From SFLA01 sp045533895 (GTDB lineage: Bacteria; Bacillota; Clostridia; Oscillospirales; CAG-382), in NCBI GenBank assembly GCA_045533895.1, contig JAZSIT010000079.1:1-10782 (forward strand): a stretch of 10,782 nucleotides of DNA. Direction: 5' to 3'. The translations under genes and the position numbers were made by a program. The notes beneath the pieces are model-generated. The model was not told where the DNA came from. It was given only the letters and a program-made list of their open reading frames with translations, and did not search any database. Shown piece by piece: positions 6,062 to 10,782 of this stretch (position 1 is the stretch's first letter; every line of letters starts with the position of its first letter).

Positions 6062-6131
6062 GGGGACGGCGTCCTCGAAACCACCCCACAAATGCTGGAA
6101 CGCATTTGCAGGGACCCCGCTCCGACGTCCC
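6062..6131. repeat. Imperfect inverted-repeat element in the pcrA-DUF1015 gap
   Basis: GGGACG (6063-6068) pairs with CGTCCC (6126-6131) as outer arms. Inside them are a second hairpin CAAATGC-TGGAAC-GCATTTG (6089-6108) and the G/C-rich segments GGACGGCGTCC and GGGACCCCGC. The composition differs from the surrounding AT-rich spacer, and the stretch is not coding. It looks like a REP- or MITE-like intergenic palindrome; copy number in the genome is unknown to me. There is no transposase. Confidence 0.5.
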
Positions 6132-6152
6132 GTTATAACTACGGTTTTATCG

Positions 6153-6178
6153 GTAGAAATCCTTGCAGGATTTCCTAC
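6153..6178. repeat. Hairpin, possible weak terminator after pcrA
   Basis: GTAG-AAATCC (6153-6162), loop TTGCA and GGATTT-C-CTAC (6168-6178) form a 10-bp stem with one bulged C. AAAATTTATTTTTATTT follows, but the T-rich tract begins several bases after the stem, so terminator strength is doubtful. It could equally be part of the neighbouring repeat element. Confidence 0.45.
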
Positions 6179-6208
6179 AAAATTTATTTTTATTTGCGTT
6201 TTTGTAGA

Positions 6209-6259
6209 AATTTTCGCGTCGCTCGCTGTACCCTCGTACAGCTCCCGCTAGCGAAAATT
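6209..6259. repeat. Two-tier palindrome upstream of the DUF1015 gene
   Basis: Outer arms AATTTTCGC (6209-6217) and GCGAAAATT (6251-6259) enclose an inner hairpin GCTGTAC-CCTC-GTACAGC (6225-6242). The arms are perfect. The element ends about 30 bp before the AGGAG of the next gene, so if transcribed it would form the leader of the DUF1015-valS transcript. No T-box or known riboswitch core was recognised, and no clear promoter was seen in this gap. Confidence 0.55.
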
Positions 6260-6300
6260 CCTTCTGCATCCAAATGACCTCGTTTCTTAGGAGAATAATT

Positions 6301-7521
6301 ATGGCACAAATTTATCCTTTCAAAGCCCTGCGCTACACGAAAAAAGCAGGAAAATTAAAAAATAACATCTGCCCTCCTTACGATATAATCTCCCCTGCGG
6401 AGAGGCAGGCGCTTATAGACAAAAGCGTATTCAACCTTGTTACACTTGAAAAGCCCGAGGGCGAAAACAAGTACGTTGAAGCGCGCCACACTCTGGAAAG
6501 CTGGATTAAAAACGGAGTTTTGGCATACGACGATAAGGACAGCATTTATCTCTACCGCGTGTCCTTTGATTACGGCGGAAAGAATTACTTTTTTGACGGA
6601 ATTATATCCCTTTGCAAGGCGTATAACTTTGACGAAAAGGTAGTTCTCCCTCACGAAAACACCCTCTCCGGCGCCAAGGAGGATAGATTCCGTCTGCTCC
6701 TTGCCACCCGTACCTCCTTCTCCTCCGTTTACTCTCTTTACGAGGACAAGGACGGCAAGGTAAAAAATTCCCTTAACGGCGTTACCGAGTGTGAGCCTGT
6801 TTCCGCAGTTACCGACGAAAGCGGAGTTACCCACACCTTGTGGAAAATTTCCGACGAAGCGCAGGTAAACGAGATAGTTAACGCATTTGCGGACAAAAAG
6901 CTTTATATTGCTGACGGACACCACCGTTACGAGACCTCACTCCGCTACCGTGATTTTACGGGTTATCCCGAAGCAGGTATGCTGCTTATGACAATGGTGG
7001 ATATGGATTCCGAGGGATTGCTGGTGCTTCCCACCCACAGAATTCTTAAAAAGCAGGCGGACGTTGAAGCCGCACTTGAGAGAATGGCTGAGGATTTTGA
7101 GATAACTGCCGTGGCAGACAAGGCGGAAATGGAAAAACGCCTTGAAGAAAACAATTCCATTCCCGTTTTCGGCATATATTCCGGCGGTGTTTACCGCGTT
7201 GCCGCACTTAAATGGGCGGTGAATTGGCAAAGCCCCGTTAAGAGCCTTGACGTTTCCGTGCTTCACGACGTGATTCTGGAAAAGCAGTTTGGGGTGACCA
7301 GGGAGGATCTTGCCTCCCACACCTGCCTTGAATACACCCGCGATATCGAAGAAGGCGTAAAGGCCGTCGATTCGGGTGAAGCGTCTGCGTTCTTTGTACT
7401 TAACGCCACCAAGGTTTCCCAGATACGTGACGTTGCCGACGCAGGCGAAAAAATGCCCCAGAAGAGCACATATTTCTACCCCAAGCTCATCTCGGGACTG
7501 ATTATGAGAAGATTATTCTGA
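6301..7521 (+). CDS. DUF1015 family protein
   Basis: A 406-residue cytosolic protein spanning the whole DUF1015 family length. Recognisable family segments are YPFKALRY at the N-terminus, CPPYDIIS (24-31), HENTLSGAKEDR (118-129), the highly conserved ADGHHRYET (204-212) and MVDMDSEGLLVLPTHR soon after. The clustered His, Asp and Arg residues suggest an active site, but I know of no secure biochemical function for this branch, and no signal or membrane segment is present. In clostridial genomes relatives often lie near serine biosynthesis genes; that is recalled, not seen here. I chose the ATG at 6301 because AGGAG sits eight bases upstream; the in-frame ATG at 6274 would add nine non-conserved residues and has no ribosome site. 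valS begins 21 bp after the stop, so the two are very likely co-transcribed. Confidence 0.92.
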   Translation: MAQIYPFKALRYTKKAGKLKNNICPPYDIISPAERQALIDKSVFNLVTLEKPEGENKYVEARHTLESWIKNGVLAYDDKDSIYLYRVSFDYGGKNYFFDGIISLCKAYNFDEKVVLPHENTLSGAKEDRFRLLLATRTSFSSVYSLYEDKDGKVKNSLNGVTECEPVSAVTDESGVTHTLWKISDEAQVNEIVNAFADKKLYIADGHHRYETSLRYRDFTGYPEAGMLLMTMVDMDSEGLLVLPTHRILKKQADVEAALERMAEDFEITAVADKAEMEKRLEENNSIPVFGIYSGGVYRVAALKWAVNWQSPVKSLDVSVLHDVILEKQFGVTREDLASHTCLEYTRDIEEGVKAVDSGEASAFFVLNATKVSQIRDVADAGEKMPQKSTYFYPKLISGLIMRRLF

Positions 7522-7542
7522 AAAGACGAGGATAAAACAAAA

Positions 7543-10167
7543 ATGAAAAAAGAACTTGCTACAAAATACGATCCCTCATCCTTTGAGGACAGATTGTATG
7601 CTATGTGGAACGAAAACGGGTATTTCACACCTCTTCGTGACGACACTAAAACTCCCTTTACAATGGTTATACCTCCTCCCAACATTACCGGTCAGTTGCA
7701 TATGGGCCACGCGCTGGACAACACTCTGCAGGATATTCTTGCACGTTATAAGCGCATGTGCGGTTTTTCCACCCTTTGGCTTCCCGGTACCGACCACGCA
7801 TCTATTGCAACCGAGGCGAAAATCGTTGAGCAGATGCGCAAGGAAGGCGTTTCCAAGGAGGATATCGGCAGAGACGGATTCCTTGAGCGCGCTTGGGATT
7901 GGAACACCAAATACGGCGGAAGAATTATTGAGCAGCTTAAAAAATTAGGCTCCTCCTGCGACTGGACCAGAACCCGTTTTACTCTTGACGAGGGCTGCTC
8001 CGAGGCGGTTAAGGAAGTATTCGTACGCCTTTATGAAAAAGGACTTATCTACCGCGGTGAGCGTATTATAAACTGGTGCCCCCACTGCCTTACCTCTATC
8101 TCCGACGCGGAGGTTGAGTATGAGGATCAGGCAGGTCATTTCTGGCATATCCGCTATCCCGTTAAGGACAGCGACGAGTTCGTTGAGCTTGCAACCACCA
8201 GACCCGAAACTCTGCTGGGCGATACCGCAGTTGCAGTAAACCCCTCTGACGAAAGATATCAGCATCTTATCGGCAAAACTCTTATCCTTCCTCTTGTTGG
8301 CAGAGAGATTCCCGTTGTTGCGGATGATTACGTTGAGAAGGATTTCGGTACCGGCGTTGTTAAGATCACTCCTGCTCACGACCCCAACGACTTTGAGGTT
8401 GGCGCACGCCACAATCTGCCCCTTATTAACGTAATGACCGACGACGCTCATATCACCGAGGACTACCCCGCTTATGCCGGTATGGACAGATATGAGGCAA
8501 GAAAGGCTATCGTTAAGGACCTTGAGAAAGGCGGATTCCTTGTTTCTGTTGAGGACCACGCTCACAACGTAGGCACCTGCTACCGTTGCGGCACTACTAT
8601 CGAGCCCAGAGCAAGTAAGCAGTGGTTCGTTGCTATGAAGACTCTTGCCGAGCCTGCTATCAAGGCGGTTAAGGACGGAGATATCCGCTTTATTCCCGAA
8701 AGATTTGATAAAAACTATTTCCATTGGATGGAAAATATACGCGACTGGTGTATTTCCCGTCAGCTTTGGTGGGGACACAGAATTCCCGCGTTCTATTGCG
8801 ACGATTGCGGTGAGCTTGTTGTTACCAAGGAAAGCAGCGCTGTTTGTCCCAAGTGCGGCAAGCAGATGCGTCAGGACGACGATACGCTGGACACCTGGTT
8901 CTCCTCTGCACTTTGGCCCTTCTCTACCTTGGGCTGGCCTAAGGAGACTGAGGACTACAAATACTTCTTCCCCACAAACACGCTGGTTACCGGTTATGAT
9001 ATTATTACCTTCTGGGTATCCCGTATGATATTCTCCTCTCTTGAATACACGGGCAAGGCACCCTTTAACACAGTGCTTATTCACGGTCTGGTAAGAGACG
9101 CACAGGGCAGAAAGATGTCCAAATCCTTGGGCAACGGTATTGACCCGCTGGAGATCATCTCCACCTACGGTGCGGACGCTTTGCGCTTTACTCTTGCAAC
9201 CGGAAACTCTCCCGGAAACGATATGAGATTCTCCTCCGAGCGTGTTGAAGCAAGCCGTAACTTTGCAAACAAGATCTGGAACGCCGCAAGATTCACTCTT
9301 ATGAATCTGACCGACGACACAGACTTTACCTCCCTTGACGTATCTGCGCTCCGTCCCGAGGACAAGTGGGTACTGTCCCTTTACAACAAGGTCGTTAAGG
9401 AAACCAGAGAAAACCTTGATAAATTCGAGATCGGTATCGCTGTGGGCAACCTTTACGATTTCCTTTGGGATATTCTGTGCGACTGGTATATCGAGCTTAT
9501 TAAGCCCAGACTCTTTGATAAGACCGGTGCAACCAACAAGGCGGCACAGCAGACACTTAACTACGTGCTTTCCGGCACCCTTAAATTGCTCCATCCCTTT
9601 ATGCTCTTTATTACAGAGGAGATCTGGCAGGCACTTCCTCACGAGGGGGACAGCATAATGGTATCCGATTACCCCGCTTTTAACCCTGCTTTTGATTTCC
9701 CTCAGGACGAAAAATATATGTCCGGCGTTATTGACGCTATAAAGGCTGTTCGTAACCGCCGTGCGGAAATGAACGTACCCCCCTCCAGAAAGGCGCATAT
9801 TTTTATTAAGACACCCGATAAATCCGCCTTTGAGGGAAGCGAGATTTTCTTTGAAAAGTTGGCTTCCGCCGCAGGGGTTTCCTACCTTGAAAATGAAGAG
9901 CCCGAAAACGCTGTAAGTATCGTTTCCGGCGACAGCGTCCTTTACCTCCCCGTTAACGAGATGGTTGACACAGAGGCAGAACGCGCACGTCTTAACAAGG
10001 AGCTGGAAAACGCAGAAAAGATGATCGCTTCCGCTAACAGCAAGCTTAACAACGCAGACTTCGTTTCCCGCGCGCCCGAAAAGGTCGTTAATATCGAAAA
10101 GGATAAGCTGGAGAAGTTTACTTCCCTTAAAGCAAGCATACTTGCAGAATTGGAAAGACTGGTATAA
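7543..10167 (+). CDS. valS: Valyl-tRNA synthetase
   Basis: An 874-residue class Ia enzyme that charges tRNA-Val with valine using ATP, of the length usual in Bacillota. The catalytic HIGH motif is HMGH (53-56) within PPPNITGQLHMGHALDNT, and DHASIATE (84-91) is typical of ValRS rather than IleRS or LeuRS. KMSKS is at 524-528. The editing domain that clears mischarged threonine starts near TTRPET (218-223) and includes DFGTGVVKITPAHDPND from 267. Cysteine pairs at 179/182, 346/349, 419/422 and 435/438 are probable zinc knuckles. The C-terminal 65 or so residues, from VDTEAERARL (808), form the ValRS coiled-coil arm that holds the tRNA. GAGGAT nine bases before the ATG is an acceptable ribosome site. 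It follows the DUF1015 gene by 21 bp and ends in a strong terminator. No T-box is visible upstream, although many clostridial synthetase genes have one. Confidence 0.98.
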   Translation: MKKELATKYDPSSFEDRLYAMWNENGYFTPLRDDTKTPFTMVIPPPNITGQLHMGHALDNTLQDILARYKRMCGFSTLWLPGTDHASIATEAKIVEQMRKEGVSKEDIGRDGFLERAWDWNTKYGGRIIEQLKKLGSSCDWTRTRFTLDEGCSEAVKEVFVRLYEKGLIYRGERIINWCPHCLTSISDAEVEYEDQAGHFWHIRYPVKDSDEFVELATTRPETLLGDTAVAVNPSDERYQHLIGKTLILPLVGREIPVVADDYVEKDFGTGVVKITPAHDPNDFEVGARHNLPLINVMTDDAHITEDYPAYAGMDRYEARKAIVKDLEKGGFLVSVEDHAHNVGTCYRCGTTIEPRASKQWFVAMKTLAEPAIKAVKDGDIRFIPERFDKNYFHWMENIRDWCISRQLWWGHRIPAFYCDDCGELVVTKESSAVCPKCGKQMRQDDDTLDTWFSSALWPFSTLGWPKETEDYKYFFPTNTLVTGYDIITFWVSRMIFSSLEYTGKAPFNTVLIHGLVRDAQGRKMSKSLGNGIDPLEIISTYGADALRFTLATGNSPGNDMRFSSERVEASRNFANKIWNAARFTLMNLTDDTDFTSLDVSALRPEDKWVLSLYNKVVKETRENLDKFEIGIAVGNLYDFLWDILCDWYIELIKPRLFDKTGATNKAAQQTLNYVLSGTLKLLHPFMLFITEEIWQALPHEGDSIMVSDYPAFNPAFDFPQDEKYMSGVIDAIKAVRNRRAEMNVPPSRKAHIFIKTPDKSAFEGSEIFFEKLASAAGVSYLENEEPENAVSIVSGDSVLYLPVNEMVDTEAERARLNKELENAEKMIASANSKLNNADFVSRAPEKVVNIEKDKLEKFTSLKASILAELERLV

Positions 10168-10195
10168 AAAAATACCCGAAAAGACCTAAAACACA

Positions 10196-10228
10196 AAAAC
10201 CCGTGATAATATCACGGGTTTTGTTTTT
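10196..10228 (+). terminator. Intrinsic terminator after valS
   Basis: AAAACCCGTGAT (10196-10207) and ATCACGGGTTTT (10211-10222) form a perfect 12-bp stem with an AAT loop, followed by GTTTTT. The A-run before the stem lets it act in both directions. It lies 28 bp after the valS stop. Confidence 0.93.
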
Positions 10229-10247
10229 GATGTTTACAATTTGTTCA

Positions 10248-10276
10248 TTGACATGACAGGGAATGTATGGTAATAT
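10248..10276 (+). promoter_or_regulatory. Promoter of the terminal lipoprotein gene
   Basis: A consensus TTGACA (10248-10253), a 17-base spacer and TAATAT (10271-10276) stand between the valS terminator and the last gene. Transcription would begin near 10283 and give a leader of about 50 bases. Confidence 0.8.
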
Positions 10277-10283
10277 GTCTTTG

Positions 10284-10299
10284 AAGGAAGCTTTTCCTT
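10284..10299 (+). promoter_or_regulatory. 5'-end hairpin of the lipoprotein leader
   Basis: AAGGAA (10284-10289), loop GCTT and TTCCTT (10294-10299) form a 6-bp stem at the expected very start of the transcript, a position where stems often protect mRNA from decay. The 5' arm resembles a ribosome site, but no start codon follows it; the true site is AAGGAGG at 10316-10322. Confidence 0.45.
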
Positions 10300-10333
10300 T
10301 AATCCAACCTATTGTAAGGAGGACGATTTTGTA

Positions 10334-10782
10334 ATGAAGAAAGCCGTAATTATTATAATAGCGCTTTGTGTGTTGCTTTGTTCTTGCAATACTGCAAACG
10401 CCAAAACTTTATCAAGCGTAGCATCCTCCGCAACAACATTAACGCAGGAACTGGAAATCGTGCGGGATTCCGGCGGAACTGTTACTGCAGACGAATTGTT
10501 TGAATTGGACACTGTGGAAGTAGCAGAAAAAGTCGATGTGTTTTGGTGTGCCGCAACCCAAAAAGAGTATTCATCGCCTTGGGCAGGTGCTGAAACGACA
10601 AATTCTTTTTCGAGCGAACACGCAACAACCATCATGAACAACTATCAGGAAATGGGGCTGTGTTCTGCTATCAAATACACATTAAACGACGATGGCGTCG
10701 AATATGAAGTGATCTGCACGCTTGCCTTTGAGAATGCTGAGCAAAATATTTCGGAACCGTCAGTTGTATTTTATACAAAAAA
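10334..10782 (+). CDS. Putative lipoprotein of unknown function, 3' end outside window
   Basis: An open frame of 149 codons begins at ATG 10334 and runs off the right edge without a stop. AAGGAGG (10316-10322) lies 11 bases before the ATG, a little far but unambiguous. The N-terminus MKKAVIIIIALCVLLCSC is a lipoprotein signal peptide with lipobox LCS-C and acylated cysteine 18, so the product should be anchored outside the cell membrane. A Ser/Thr/Ala-rich linker (about 24-38) follows, then a mixed, acidic region with VFWCAATQKEYSSPWAG and a motif YQEMGLCSAIKYTLNDDG. Three cysteines (about 72, 110 and 127) could form disulphides. I do not recognise the family. It has its own promoter and sits after a terminator, so it is a separate unit from valS. 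Confidence 0.8.
   Translation, partial: MKKAVIIIIALCVLLCSCNTANAKTLSSVASSATTLTQELEIVRDSGGTVTADELFELDTVEVAEKVDVFWCAATQKEYSSPWAGAETTNSFSSEHATTIMNNYQEMGLCSAIKYTLNDDGVEYEVICTLAFENAEQNISEPSVVFYTK

Noticed and set aside
6004..6300. T-box leader for valS
   Set aside because: The conserved T-box bulge (AGGGTGGNACCGCG type) is not present on the plus strand here, and the nearest gene is DUF1015, not valS.
6274..6300. Upstream in-frame ATG for the DUF1015 gene
   Set aside because: It lacks a ribosome site and adds nine residues outside the conserved family start; the ATG at 6301 has AGGAG at good spacing.
7945..9798. 617-codon open frame on the minus strand
   Set aside because: It lies wholly antisense to valS, which has every catalytic motif. 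The open frame is a by-product of valS codon use, its product resembles no family, and there is no ribosome site.

Overview
The window reads as a chromosomal piece of a low-to-moderate GC Bacillota genome, most likely an uncultured, gut-type member of the Clostridia. The evidence is the strong AGGAGG-type ribosome sites, canonical TTGACA/TATAAT promoters, intrinsic terminators, monoderm-style lipoproteins, an ECF transporter S component, a PcrA-type helicase with a C-terminal Tudor-like tail, and a ValRS of clostridial type. No mobile genes, CRISPR array, tRNA or rRNA were found.

Left part, minus strand (about 3056 down to 1): a promoter, a compact cobalamin riboswitch with its expression platform, a small DUF4430 (transcobalamin C-terminal-like) lipoprotein, an ECF-type S component overlapping it by 23 bp, and 25 bp further on a U32 peptidase/collagenase-family protein that runs off the left edge. 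The first two genes look like a B12-controlled corrinoid uptake unit: a membrane-anchored binding protein made of one transcobalamin-like beta domain, plus a membrane S component that would borrow a shared ECF energising module encoded elsewhere. This is the most interesting part of the window. No other window feature explains its substrate, but the riboswitch points to vitamin B12 or a related corrinoid.

Centre (3064-3576): two tiny DNA-binding proteins, an XRE-type HTH protein (minus) and an Arc-type ribbon-helix-helix protein (plus), are divergently transcribed from a 96-bp intergenic region carrying several TGTTA half-sites and a 9-bp inverted repeat. A strong terminator follows the RHH gene, and its U-tract doubles as the -35 box of the next promoter.

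Right part, plus strand (3676-10782): pcrA helicase; a 297-bp gap rich in inverted repeats; a DUF1015 protein and valyl-tRNA synthetase (valS) in a tight pair; a strong terminator; then a new promoter and the 5' part of an unrecognised lipoprotein that runs off the right edge. pcrA, DUF1015 and valS are housekeeping in character; the accessory-looking pieces are the riboswitch operon, the small regulator pair, the palindromic intergenic element and the last lipoprotein.
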